Source: Cristatella mucedo
Taxonomy: Eukaryota; Bryozoa; Phylactolaemata; Cristatellidae
Direction of reading: 5' to 3'
Assembly: GCA_009760855.2 (NCBI GenBank)
Contig: WPIO01000001.1
Location: forward strand, 3,308,001-3,372,000
Length of the DNA: 64,000 bases
Below are positions 1-11,262 of this stretch, in pieces. Each line of letters opens with the position of its first letter. Within the stretch, counting starts at the first letter, position 1. Below the pieces are notes generated by a model. That model worked only from the letters and a program-made list of their open reading frames with translations. It made no database searches and was not told the DNA's origin. The position numbers were made by a program, and so were the translations under genes.

Positions 1-146
1 CTCGGCTGCACGCGAGAGAGAGAGAGAGAGCAGACTGCGAGTGCGAACGCTACGCTGCTAGTCACCGTCCGTCCGCACTCGCGCAGTCGCACGCCGAGAC
101 GAAGGCTTCGCAGGCGAAGCCTCGCAGCGAGAGGCATGGACGGCCG

Positions 147-248
147 AACCGAGAACGAGGCCAGAACGAGAGGACGGCAGAACCGAGAACGAGGCCGGAA
201 CGAGAGGACGGCAGAACCGAGAACGAGGCCGGAATGAGAGGACGGCCG
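147..248. repeat. 34-bp minisatellite, three units
   Basis: The unit aaccgagaacgaggccRgaa plus 14 further bases occurs at 147-180, 181-214 and 215-248 with only a few substitutions. It is purine-rich on the plus strand and sits in GC-rich DNA. Open frames across it on the minus strand are explained by the repeat. Confidence 0.9.
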
Positions 249-3200
249 AACCGCCGACGTACGCCGACGCGCAATTAGCTGCTCGCTCGTAAATTATCGC
301 AGTGCGGCCGAGAGCTTGCTTCTCGCTCTGCGAGCTAATAACGGAAATAGCTAGGGCAGCCTGCCGTTCACCTCATCCTAGCGGTCAGTCCGCGAATAGA
401 CAAGGAATCGATTAGGGAGCAAGTCCGGAGCGTCTAGCAACAAAGGTGGACATGTGCGCAGGGGCGGGAGCAGCCTGGGCGCACAGGTGCGCGCAAGCCT
501 GCGCCTAGGCGGAGCGCTGTTGGCAACGAGAGAAAATCTTGGACAAACTCTCTTGAGTGCAACTTGCCTGCGAGAGCGCCTTTCCCCAGAGATCGAACGA
601 CGGCACGCCACCAAATGAGCGCCAACGGCACCTCGACGGCTGCGGTGCCGGGCCCATGCCAACTCGTCAAACTTGCCACGGCGAATCGGCCAATGTCAAT
701 GCCGAGCTGGTCTGGCCCAGTGGTTAAGGTGCTCGCCCCGACCAAGGTCTGGCCGAGGTTGTGGGCTCGAGCCCTGCGACATATGTCAAGTGCCTGAATA
801 GGGATTAAGTTCTCTTTGGGCGCTATATAAATGAATTATGTATAATTATATTTAAGGTACAGCCCACCCAACCTCACCGGCGGAGCACCGTCGTGAGACT
901 GACTCTCTGACCTCTGCTCACCGCGTACGCCGAAATGACTCGCCTATCTGTCGTTCGTACGCCGAGAAAAAAAGAGCTCTCGTGATGACACGCACTCATT
1001 TGCAAGATTAATGAAAACCCGTCCACCATTCAGCGCGGGAAATTTACAAAGGCTAAATCGACAGCAGACGACTGCTTAGTATCGTCGGCATTCTGCCTAA
1101 GGTCGGCACAGTGCCAGCTTTCGTCAACACAATGGAAGATCTCACGTCTCAGCTGAAAATAATCCGGCGTCAGCGCCGCCGCGTCAATCATTGATCACGA
1201 GCACGAGGCAGGCACTTTGTTGGTCACGAAGTTCCAATTAAGAAGCTCTGAGCCACTTAGCTCTAGGGATTCCGCGCTGCGACTTCTTCGCGTGCGGAGA
1301 AGCGGTCGTCCGGGGGGGGGACACGCGACAGCCCGGCACCTTTCTACGACCCTCCCGCGAAATGCGGTCAGCGCTCTAAATCCGCGGTCTGCGGTCGTAA
1401 CATAATCTGCCCAGTGTCTTCCCAGCGTCTGTGGCTTGAGTTTTCGCAAGACGCACGTAACCGCTCGGCTGAGACGGCAGTGCAAAAGGTGGCCGCCTTC
1501 GATCTAGACAGAATACTAACGCTTTCAAGAAAACGACGTCGATACGAAAGCTGTAAGTTATCCATGAACTGCCGGCAAGTGACTGCCTTGCAGTCAGCTA
1601 ATCAGCGCGGAGAAGCCGAGTCAAATTTGGAAACTCGAGGAGAAACCGACCGCGACTAAACGGGAACTTTGGGCTTTCATATCGTGCACACCGGCCGGTC
1701 CAAAGCTCGTGCATTGACCGCGTTCAGGCACCGGTGCGTCTCTTTCGCGAAGGTGCATCATTTCCTCGCGTGCCAGATGTGCGATAACGATTGCATACAG
1801 CTGGCTCCGTTCCCGACAGATCCAAGCCGGAGATCTAGCCGAAAGCGCGATCAGCGATCATTACCCCAGAGCCCGAGCGAGCGCGCTCAGCGCTGGGCTC
1901 GCTCAGCACGCGATGGCGCGCGCGGAGCGGGCGCGCCGACCGTGACCGGTATCGGCCAGCGAAAGGGCTAGCAAAGTTCAGCGAGCGCCGACCGACGCTA
2001 CCGAGCTACCAACCGAGCAACCAACCTCGCCGCCGCCGACGCCGCGTCTGGCGACGCGGCGGCGGGCAGGCCTTCCCGCGAGCGGTTAGGGTGAGAACGC
2101 CTGCGCCGGGGCTAAATGAGTAACTTCGCGCGCAGCGATAGAGCTCGGCTCTCGGCGCAGCCACTTCGCACGGAAGCCCGAATTCCTTCACGTCCGCAGT
2201 CGGAGGCTTCCGCCGGCCGCTCCTCGAAAGCCGTAGCCGGCGGCGAAGCGCAGTCGGCGAGCCAGCAGTCGCTCGCGGCCACTCGCGGCCACGTGCTGAT
2301 AGCGGAAAACCGAGCGACGATCGTGGACCGCACAGACGCAGCGCGATCGCTTACCCGACGCAGGGCCGATCTATAGCAGCAACGCACGCACGCGGGCCCG
2401 CCGGATGCTGAAGCAGCGCTCGCCGGGCAGTGCCGCGCTGCCCGCCGAAGCGATCTGCGGCGGCGGCGGCGGGAGGGGGCGGAAGCGATCTGCGGCGGCG
2501 GCAGGAGCGGGCGGAGCTACGCGTGATGAGCGCGCGCGGGCGAGCGCCAGCGTCAGGTTACCGAGCGAGCGTTAGCCCAACCAGCCTGCCGGCGATGGGG
2601 TGGGGGTAGCGCACCTGCAGCGTCTCGAGCGGATGCAAGCCGACCGCCGGCGGTCTGGTCGCCGCGTTCGCTGCGCGTCCAGACGGAAGCGGCGCATCAG
2701 TCGGCGCAGCGACCGCACGCGCGCGTCCGTCTGTCGCCGCACGTCAGGCTGCCTCCTAATTGGCGTAGGAGGGCGCTCAGAAGCGTCCGGTCGACCGAAC
2801 GACGGCATCGGCGGCGCAGCGAGCAGCGTGCAGCGAGTGCAGTTTTTTTCGCCGGCTCTTGCGCCTCAGTCGGCGATCGCCGAGCCGCCGCTCCAGATGC
2901 GTGCGCCGGCCATCCGTCCCAAGCGTCGCCTCTGCTGCAGACGAGGGCCGAGACTCCCGACTTCCGCCGTCGTCCCGGCGTGCCCGATCACTCCGCCGGA
3001 ACGGCTACTTCCGCCGCCGCTACGGCGACGATCTTCGGCGCCCGGCGGCGGCTCGTTGGTGGCAGCGGGCAGACGGAGAGAGGCGGCACGAGGCAGCAAG
3101 TTCGAGGAGGCAGCTTGACTTTGCGACGCTGTCGCTTGCGGCACAAGTCCGCGCGCTCGACTGCTGCGGCGGACATCCCTATGGTGGTGTCACGTGGCTC

Positions 3201-3400
3201 GGCCATGCCCGCGCCCGCACGGGCCTGTCAGCGAGCTTTTCCAACGGCTGCTCGGCCCCCTCAGCCAACCCACGGCTGCTCGTTAGTTCGGCGAAGTCGC
3301 TAAGGACGCGGCGTCGCCGCCGCCGCTGCCGCCGCCGCCGGATGCTTGCGAGCATTTGCTCGGCCGTCTTGAAGCAATGACGCAACGAAGCAGTGTATGA
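249..3400. promoter_or_regulatory. GC- and CpG-rich region, possibly a CpG island or promoter area
   Basis: Most of this stretch, especially 1.9-3.4 kb, is dense in CG dinucleotides, unlike the AT-rich DNA to its right. Long open frames occur on both strands in several frames (for example 2600-3118 and 2859-3380), the usual effect of high GC; their translations are Arg/Ala/Ser-rich with no recognisable domain. A CGG-rich repeat at 2449-2520 contains a duplicated aagcgatctgcggcggcgg. A SINE lies at 711-850. A promoter or first exon of an unseen gene is possible but not shown. Confidence 0.35.
711..850 (+). mobile_element. SINE-A copy (tRNA-like head, LINE-2w-like tail)
   Basis: A box TGGCCCAGTGG at 713 and B-box-like GGCTCGAGCCC near 764 give a Pol III tRNA-like promoter. 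The 3' part (gattaagttctctttgggcg then ctatataaatgaattat) matches the other SINE-A copies and resembles the end of LINE-2w. This is one of the best-preserved copies. Confidence 0.8.
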
Positions 3401-4838
3401 CTAATTTCGTTCCAGCAGTTCCCTCGGAAATGACTGCCCTTCGGTGGGCGCTATCTTCGCTCTCCGGTTGGCGCTGACTAATCTTATATCAGCAGACCTC
3501 GTGCATACTTCTAGTAGACACTGCCCCTAAATCGGGCCGGGGCGGACGAAGCTGGCCGGAAGTCGCTCGGACTGCCCGCGAGACGTAACCGATACGTTGC
3601 CCTACATTATTTTCGCATCGAGGCGCCTTTATTGACCGAACGCACTTCATTGACTCCGATCAGATGGAGTTAGGCTGCACAGCTATTGGATAGGCATAGC
3701 AGTGCGAGCTAGTTCTCCAGTCCGGTTTAACGGCTAGCTGATCCGCTCGAACTTGGTGCCTTGCAAGCCACATCCGAGCGCGTCTCGATTCGAAGACCTT
3801 ATAGCGCTAGGCCAACCAGCCTTCATCTATACGCTAGCCACGAAACGCTAAGAGGAATTCCCGAAATTCCACACGCGCGGCGGCGATGTAGGTTGACTCA
3901 TCGTCTGCTCGTAGCCTCTAAGCCCTGCGACAGGCACACGTCGTCGAAATTAGCGTCCACCTTACTGATTAGTTGGACTAATACGATTAGCTAGACAAAT
4001 ACTACGCGTAGTCCATTGTCCTCGCGCCCTTGCGGCTGGGTATGGCTAATGTATCTAGTCTGAGGGAATGGGCGGGCTCCGTAATATTTGCGCTGCCGGT
4101 GGCCTGGGTTTAGTTCGCAAGAGGTACTGCACTGCGGCTCCATTTTCGCAACGGAAGCCTAATCGTTGGTTCGGTCCCGTTCGCCAAAGTTGTTATTCTT
4201 TCAGCAGTGTAGCAGTAAGGTAGGTGAAGCATTGGTCGCGGTTTAAGTGGCGCCGAGTGCTGCCTGGCCCACTCAGACAGAGTGCTCGCAGCAATTGATG
4301 GACTGCAGCTGCAGCAGCAGCACAGATTGACTCTAAAAGATGACCGCCCGAAGCGGCGCTACTTGCAGAGTACCGAAGGCGCTGCGACTAGTAAATGACC
4401 GCGACGTCACATTTCCCCGCAAGCGGTGCGGTTATCTTCGTACAAACAGGCTGTTACAGCTGAAGCAATTAATCAAGGAATCAATCGCCCGTCCATATTG
4501 TCGGGAGCTTGGGTTGCGGCTGGTACCACTATTAGTAAGATTCGATTCAACAGGGAGTTCATGTATAAATAAATATAATGAATCTGTATAGCACCCCATG
4601 AGAACTCAATCTTGATTCATGCGCCTCGGTGACTTCACATGAAGCCGCGGAGGCTCGAGCCTACTTACAAGAGGACTTAAGTGGATGCATTACCCATTAG
4701 TCAGGTCAGCGAATTCATTAGTTTGTACTCTGGTCCTATACATAGTAAATGCTGCAAGGCTACGCCTAGCCGTGCGGCATCACTAGCAGCCACTATCGAG
4801 ACTTCCATCTGAATCCTTCGTCCACCGCGTCAAGGGAA
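3400..4838. other. No gene recognised
   Basis: This is mixed-composition DNA with scattered short open frames and no domain, RNA gene or repeat family I recognise. A short CTG/CAG cluster occurs near 4305-4325. Confidence 0.4.
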
Positions 4839-5011
4839 AAAATGCTAGCTGATTTAACAGCCTCTCTTTGTATAGCGACAGAGGGGCCTTCACGGCTATC
4901 ACCACCGCTTGCAGTGGCGATAAGGAATCGCCCACCACAGGATTCGAACCCACGACCTCGGGGCCGAGGTCGTGAAAAGCAACCGCCTTACCTAGTGAGC
5001 CATTACAACCA
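4839..5011 (-). mobile_element. SINE-B copy, nearly complete
   Basis: Read on the minus strand it has a tRNA-like head with a perfect B box (GGTTCGAATCC, complement at 4940-4950). The SINE-B body follows (GGCGAT ... gtgatagccgt ... cgctatacaaa) and then gctgttAAATCAGCTAG and a T-rich end. In this copy the internal hairpin is slightly eroded. Confidence 0.85.
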
Positions 5012-5930
5012 GTGCCTAATGCAATTTGTCCGAGTCTGCTGCTCCTTGCGTATGCTCAGACTCGAGCGCTCTCCCCTCGCCTGCTCAGACTGTAGCGCTC
5101 CGCGCGCCCGGTCCTCACTTTACCTTTCAGTTAAATGGGACACTACTGCCTGGCTAGGTCCGGCGTCTTGCGGCGACGAAACGAGAAGCCGGGGTTAAAG
5201 AGCAAGGCATCCAACTTGAGGCACCCTATTTATTGCTCACATCCGTCAGATTTTCTGCGTAGGCACTAACGCTCTAGAACGCTTTGAACCTGGATCCTGC
5301 AAGTTATTTATTGACCAGAGGCTCCGCACACAAAGACGTCCAGCTTTCGACTCGAAATCTATCTGACTCGGTGCCGCGAGGAGCTGGGCAGACAATTCGC
5401 AAGAGAACCGCTGGATGCTGACCCAGTTGGGATCTTCACTCCAAGTTGCTGATTAAATGGCCGACGAACAGGCGTTACGAGCTAGCATGACCTGGCTACA
5501 GCAGAGCCGTTTTTAGCGAGAAACGCCGAGCTGTTTCCTGGCTATGCTGTCTCAGGGGAACTCACGGCGACAAGGAAAGCACTCGGCGACAGTGCAGTCT
5601 CGATTTCGAACGCGCTCTCTCCGACGACTCGAGGCTCGAGTGAAAGCACGCGACGACCGCCGCGCTTCCACTGCGAACCCGTTGTCCGGGCGTAAGAACC
5701 CTGCAGGGTAGGCCTTGAACAGTTTATCTATTAGCAATGCCTTGCTTCGCCAACATAATTCGATGAGAGCGACGAAAGTGCATAACAAAATTATATCAAT
5801 CAACGAGCTAGGCAACCCTAACGAAGAGTGGCTTTGGTTATGGTAAGTAATTGCAAGGCCCCTTGCATGAGCAGGGTAACAGGCCCGAAACAAATCCTCG
5901 TCATGATGAGCCAGTATCGTTTCGAAGGTT
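5012..5930. other. No gene recognised
   Basis: No family similarity was seen. The minus-strand open frame 5552-5893 (113 codons) is Arg/Ser-rich at its C-terminal end and unrecognised. Confidence 0.35.
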
Positions 5931-5934
5931 CGAA

Positions 5935-6420
5935 GAATAAGTAGAACTAAGCATCGTCGGCAAAGAAATGAAAGCCTAGATTGTGTCTGGCGGTGACATC
6001 GACCAGAGGGAGAATGTAGCTACAGCAAAGTGGGGCGTTGGCCTGAACACTAAGGTACCACTTACTATGAGGGCTACCTGAATGACCGGCTGCTATTTAC
6101 ATCGTCTCTCTATCTCTCACTGAGGTAGGACCTAACCCAGTGTAGCATTGCGTTAGTGATGCCAAGGCATGGAGAGGCGCTCCAGAAAGATTTAGTTGCT
6201 AAGGGTGTCGAATGCTGCTGTGACATGTTATCCCTATCAGCATTGGTCAGAATGTCATTGCAAATGTGAAAAAGAGCAGTTTCTACAAAATGGCTAGCTC
6301 TAAATCCCGATTGGAACTTGCTAAACTGCTGCTTCATCTGTGATTGTACTCTCGCAGCCATCTGAAACACTGGGGTGGTTGCCGGAATATACTCTCGGGA
6401 CTGCGAATGCAATATCATTG
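5935..6420 (-). mobile_element. LINE-2w fragment: reverse transcriptase, decayed
   Basis: Minus-strand frames give FQSGFRASHFVETALFHICN (the FQSGFR-HSTETAL motif), then HWVRSYLSER, and, after frameshifts, HNLGFHFFADDA at 5951-5985, the YADD catalytic box with F for Y. The order matches the RT of CR1/L2-type non-LTR elements. Stops and frameshifts make it inactive. Confidence 0.8.
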
Positions 6421-6479
6421 AAGTCTTTTACGTTATTGTCTGCAATGATATTACTCACCATTCAATTGCATTTCCCTTT

Positions 6480-6575
6480 GCAGCAAATGTACAGCGCCTA
6501 GACAGAGATTGAGTTCTCTGAGGGTGCTTTATCAAGTGCATTATTAGTAGTAGTAGTAGTATTACTATGATGCTT
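6480..6575 (+). mobile_element. LINE-2w 3' end with (ATT/AGT)n tail
   Basis: The segment gcagcaaatgtacagcgcc, then gagattgagttctctgaggg and gctttatcaagtgcattatt, ending in trinucleotide repeats, matches the LINE-2w terminus seen best at 22608-22691. The stem-loop pairing is mostly kept. Confidence 0.8.
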
Positions 6576-9520
6576 GCAATCGGACCGGTGACAAGCCTGT
6601 AGTCATTTGCACACCACGAGCAATCTCAAGTTTTCTTATTGCCTACGACTAGGTCTAGGTGACCAAATACATTGCTCATGGAATTACGTCGTGCAGTGTA
6701 ATCTCGGAATGCCCATTCCGAAGTTTTTTTTTCTCTTTCTCTTGGTTAAAGATTGGGTAGACAGCGAAAATTCGGTTCGAAACTGTGAGTTCGCTTCGAC
6801 GAGCGCGGTTGCAAAGGCTTAGCCAAGGTTTTGGAACGGATCTGCAAACCGATCTGGAGGAGCGGGACAAATGGTCAATGCTTCCTCTTGTAAATCGTGG
6901 GCAAATTGTCCTACTAAATCGTTGCAATGCTCCACTCTCAGTGCGGCTTGGCTCGTGCACTTTTTGAATGTGGTTCGGAATTTCCCACGTCATTGCTCTG
7001 GTGGCTGGTTTATGGCCAGGCGAATGATCTAACGAGCAGTTTCTAGTTAGAAGCATGACTCGACTGGTCTGGCACGAAGCCGAAGGCGTGACTCACAGGA
7101 GTGCACCATAGACATGTACTCGTGTCACTCATCTAAAGCGTTTCGCTCGGCCTATCTCGTGCGAAAGACATTGTTACAGCTACGTTTCAGTACTCCATAG
7201 ATCCGCTGGCACTGGAGGCTATACAACTCCTGTCCCATCTGTCGTACGAACCACCCAATTACGTGATATTTATTTAGTCGGCAGGGTATACACTGACTTG
7301 ACATGAACCCTGTGTCGGTTTCTATCTGGCTTACAGCCAGGCGGGCGAGGGGGCTTTTTTTGCCGAAGTGTCGCCTCATTTTGCACTTGGTGACCGGTGT
7401 CCACTCGACCTTCCTTCTCTTCTAGTGCAGTTTGAAGAGGAGGCGCGGAGATCTGCTCTCATTTGGTATGCAGGGAATTTTTACGTTGACCAATTAACCT
7501 ACGCGCTCCGTCTGCGACGCGAAGTCAGCCATGCATTGTACAGGCCTTTTTAATGGCGACTTTAAATTGCACTTGTAATTTAGGACTAGTTCGAGCGTTA
7601 CGCGGCGCGTTTTTAGTCTGCACATCGTTTGAATTTGACCGGCTGGCGAGCGCCGACGTTTTTCACTGCACTTGAGCTTCTCTTTCTTACCTCTCCAGCT
7701 GCGAGGACTGAGACTCAAAGACTGAGCTGTCGTGCTGTGCTGTGTGAGCGGCCTGGCCGTGCGCATGGAGCCTTGGGATCGGAGCATCTCCGTCTGTGAA
7801 GCAGTCTGCCACTGACAGGGCCTGCATGTCCGCCCCCAAAGCCCAGTCCGTAAGCCTCTCTCGACTAATCTAGTCATCACTGTTTAGTGGACCCTGTAGT
7901 TAAGAGAGTCTGAAGCTGCTGTAAGCAAAGGAAGGCATCTCGAGAGCTCAAGGTCTAAAAACGAATGAGAATCCAGAAATATAATAACAACCTTGAAAAG
8001 TTGCAGCACCATCCAGAATCTAGATCTTTCTTTCAGAGCACTCTGGAGAGCGCGTGGCAGTATCGCCAGCCTCTCGACTTCAAGGCAAAGGAGCAGCAGC
8101 ACAGACCTGCCATACAGGGATTGCCTTCCAAAGGAAGCGTTGATTTTGGAACTAGGTTGCACAAGCCTTGACTGCACGGGACAGCTTCAGAGCCGTACCT
8201 AGCCAGCCTGCTACGTCCCAGGCTAAATACAGTGGCATGTGGACTACCACTGCCCAAGGTCCAACCTCCCACACTTGCGTGGAAACGTACTCTGTGGTCA
8301 CACTACGTCTCTGCACGGATGAGCACACAGCATCACCGGTCAGTACCGTCCAAGTGCAGACTGGCTGCGAGTGCTGATGGAGGCAGTGGGGACCCGAAGC
8401 TCCCTTCGGACCGACACCTTGAGCCCTCTTTGGACCGAGCTTGAACTTGAAGTACCTTTCTGCCAACCAGGTAAGTCAAGATGAGGGCCCGTCACCTTAG
8501 AAATTCCCGAGTATGCTTATCAAGATGGTCTGTTCTGGGCAATTCAAGAAGCGAGACGTAAACTCGGCCAGCTAAATAAGGTAAATAACTGCTACAGAAG
8601 ACGGCAAATATAGTGCTAAGAGTGATAAATTTAAACACAATCTTTTCTTTATTTCCTTCCCTACCGACTTCAGGATAGATAGCTCTAAGCTGCAAGCAAG
8701 AGATCGATGTTCATCGCCTTAACAGCACTCGCGAAATGTGATTGCTACGCATAGTTAATGATAACACATTTTTCTAGAGGACACTATGATAACTGAATCT
8801 CTTTCCAGGCACTTGGAATGGGTTGAATGCGAATCAGCAGCACGCAGGCTGCATTCACTTACAATGGGGGCCAGGCTGCAAAGCTCATGCCAACTAGTCA
8901 ATAAGCAAACGAAATATTTAAGCTGCTGCTAAGATAGAACATAACTTTCTGATTCCAGTTGTACATTGTCAAGTCAACTGCACCAGATGCAGAAGACACC
9001 TATGCTTAAACATTGGAAAGCAGGTGATAGCACACTTGGGCATACAAAATCTCAGAAAGCAGCTCTGTTTGACCCACCAGTGCAACCAGGGTGTGCAATG
9101 ATGCAGCCATCATAACGGCTATGTCAGCTCCCTTGAGCAATCACAGAGTCAATCGTCAGAAGATAAGGGCAAGGTTATACCAAGATGGCTGCAGCCAGAC
9201 CACTATCAGACATATGAGCAGAATCACCGACATATTTCCCTACTAATTCTTGCAAAGAGGCAGAGATAAAAAATTTCCAATGGCGCATGCCAAAGATATA
9301 ACTGGCTTTCAAGTTTTTCTGAGATAAGCGCAGGCAATATTTCATGCACGGAGGCAGCCAAACACGGCTGCCACATTGCGATCTGTACCACGATAAATAT
9401 AAAGGTTGCATTGAGTACACAAGTAGATCAGTATGCCAGATAGGTTTCTCCCACAAAACTAAACAATAAACAAATGACATAAATGTAGGCTTCTCGGTCT
9501 CACTACTTTGCAGTCTTGAT
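6576..9520. other. No gene recognised
   Basis: Several open frames of 60-130 codons occur on both strands (for example minus 6676-7056, minus 7494-7880, minus 8152-8466), overlapping one another and without recognised domains. No splice-consistent family match was found. Confidence 0.35.
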
Positions 9521-9524
9521 ACTT

Positions 9525-9875
9525 GATAAAAATATAGGATAAATATAGCTATATTTTTATATTTTATAAATATAAATAATAAATATAGCAAATATAAAAT
9601 AAAATATAGAAAAAATGTATTATTAAATTTAGAATTGAATCAAATTTATTTTATATATTAAAAAATTATATTGTATAAGAAAATGTATTAAATTTTATTT
9701 TTTAAATTAAAATTTATTATAAATTTATTATTAAATTGATTTTTCTATATTTTATTTTTCTACATTAAATTTATTATTACTTGTTATTACTTTTTTATTT
9801 ATTATTATTTTATTTTATCTATATTAATTATGTTTACACATTGATATAAAGTATAGCTATATTTTTTCGAGCTGC
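9525..9875. repeat. Extreme AT-rich low-complexity island
   Basis: About 350 bp almost without G or C, built from variants of aaatata, ttatta and tatagctatattt. The palindrome tatagctata occurs near both ends (about 9545 and 9852). Sharp borders separate it from ordinary DNA. Confidence 0.85.
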
Positions 9876-10084
9876 TTCGACAAGGGGCTGCTCGAGGAGC
9901 GTATTGGGGAAAAACCCAATGCAGTTATGTAGTGTAATGTATCTTCGTCTGTAACTCCACAGGGGCCACTGAGATTAAATGGGTGCTACTCGGGAGAGTT
10001 TTCTATAGCGAACTCAAAGCCTATGCGGTATTCGGTGCGCTTTCGGTAGCCAACACATTTCATCTCACACAATAAAAGGAAAGT

Positions 10085-10250
10085 TGGCCCAATGGTTACG
10101 GTGCTCACCATTAACGACCGAGGTCAAAGTAAATGCATTTGATGACCGTTGTCGTGGGCTCAAGCCCTGAGCCCGCATACGTGAAGCACCGAATAGAGAT
10201 TAAGTTCTCTTATGGTGCTATACAAATGAATTATTATTAACATTATAATT
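10085..10250 (+). mobile_element. SINE-A copy
   Basis: Head ttggcccaatggttacggtg with B-box-like GGCTCAAGCCC, then the tail gagattaagttctcttatgg and tgctatacaaatgaattatt. It carries a short insertion between the A and B boxes relative to the 711 copy. Confidence 0.78.
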
Positions 10251-10254
10251 AAAG

Positions 10255-10640
10255 TAAGAAGCATAGTTGAGTCAGAAACGCAATTGAGGAACTGAGAAGC
10301 AGCAGCTCAGAACGGCTGGAAAGGATATGTTACAGTCTGCAGCTGGAAAAAAATATGTCGCATAAGAATTGTAGAAGCGAATTCCACAGTCTAGGACTCG
10401 AAGACCAAAAGCTTCTATCGTCAGCAGTCTCTAAGAAGCAGGAATGGAACAGCTAATTGTTGTCCACAGAGAACCCGAGGACGAGAAAAGGCTGGTGCAG
10501 GAGTTCAGCTAAGTATGAACGGATCCAAGTCATGGCAGGCCTTGCGGGTCAGTATAAGAATTTTGCTCTGTATCTGTTGATCAACCGGAGGCCATCACAT
10601 CTCTACGAGCAAAGAAGACACGAGGCTGAACCTCTGGGAC
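10255..10640 (-). mobile_element. LINE-1w C-terminal fragment, decayed
   Basis: Minus-strand frames give LTRKACHD, CGQQLAVPFLLL, TVEFAS and DSTMLLT, aligning with the end of the LINE-1w protein at 24826-26222. Frame changes and stops show decay. The LINE-1w 3' UTR is missing; the fragment abuts the ATT-rich end of the SINE-A at 10250. Confidence 0.75.
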
Positions 10641-10906
10641 AACTGACTCTAGTTACCGCCCACACTGACTCGACCGACCACCTGCAGTTGCACCAAGCTG
10701 CAGGAGGACTAAGCAGAGCAGGGACACAGCAGATGAGAATATGTCAATGGGGCCCATTCTTTAAGAGGCCTGAACCTTGCTAATACCCAAACCAGCATGG
10801 TGCAGCCATCAGATCTTTGCTCAGTAGTAAGGCAGCCACCTCTCTTCTCTTCCACCCAGGCCGCGCGCTCGAATCGTGGTAAATCTTCCTTCTGCAAGCC
10901 CACTGC

Positions 10907-10984
10907 AAGATGGATGAAAGCTGGATGAAAGATGGATGAAAGATGGATGAAAGCTGGATGAAAGCTGCTTTCATCCATCTTCTA
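10907..10984. repeat. 11-bp minisatellite with a terminal hairpin
   Basis: The unit RMTGGATGAAA is repeated six times, and the array ends in its own reverse complement. AAGATGGATGAAAGC and GCTTTCATCCATCTT form a perfect 15-bp inverted repeat with a short spacer. Confidence 0.88.
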
Positions 10985-11119
10985 CAGAAGCAGAACGGAG
11001 GCTGTAAATGTTTGCTTCTAATTTTACTTTATGGCAGGCGACCTGCAACTTCTGCCCACCTCAGTTTGCTGAAGGCTCGCTGGGCAGGCGACACTTGAAA
11101 AATATCATTCATTCGCATA

Positions 11120-11262
11120 GCGTCCTACGAGAACTTAATCTGTATCCAGGTGCTGCACATATGCCACGGGGCTCGAGCCCACGATCCCGGTCATTAAATG
11201 CTTTCGCCTTGATCTTGGTCGTTAAAGGCGAGCACCTTAACCCCAACCATTCAAACCAGCAC
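11120..11262 (-). mobile_element. SINE-A copy
   Basis: Reverse orientation: tail gcgtcctacgagaacttaat at the left, B-box-like GGGCTCGAGCCC at about 11169, head aaggcgagcaccttaacccc at the right. Confidence 0.75.

Noticed and set aside
2600-3380. Overlapping 172- and 173-codon plus-strand frames as a gene
   Set aside because: Both frames and the opposite strand are open because of GC content; compositions are Arg/Ala/Ser-rich with no domain.
4940-5010. tRNA gene suggested by a perfect B box and A box
   Set aside because: The head is always joined to the same SINE-B body and repeated about ten times; cloverleaf pairing is incomplete, so these are SINEs.
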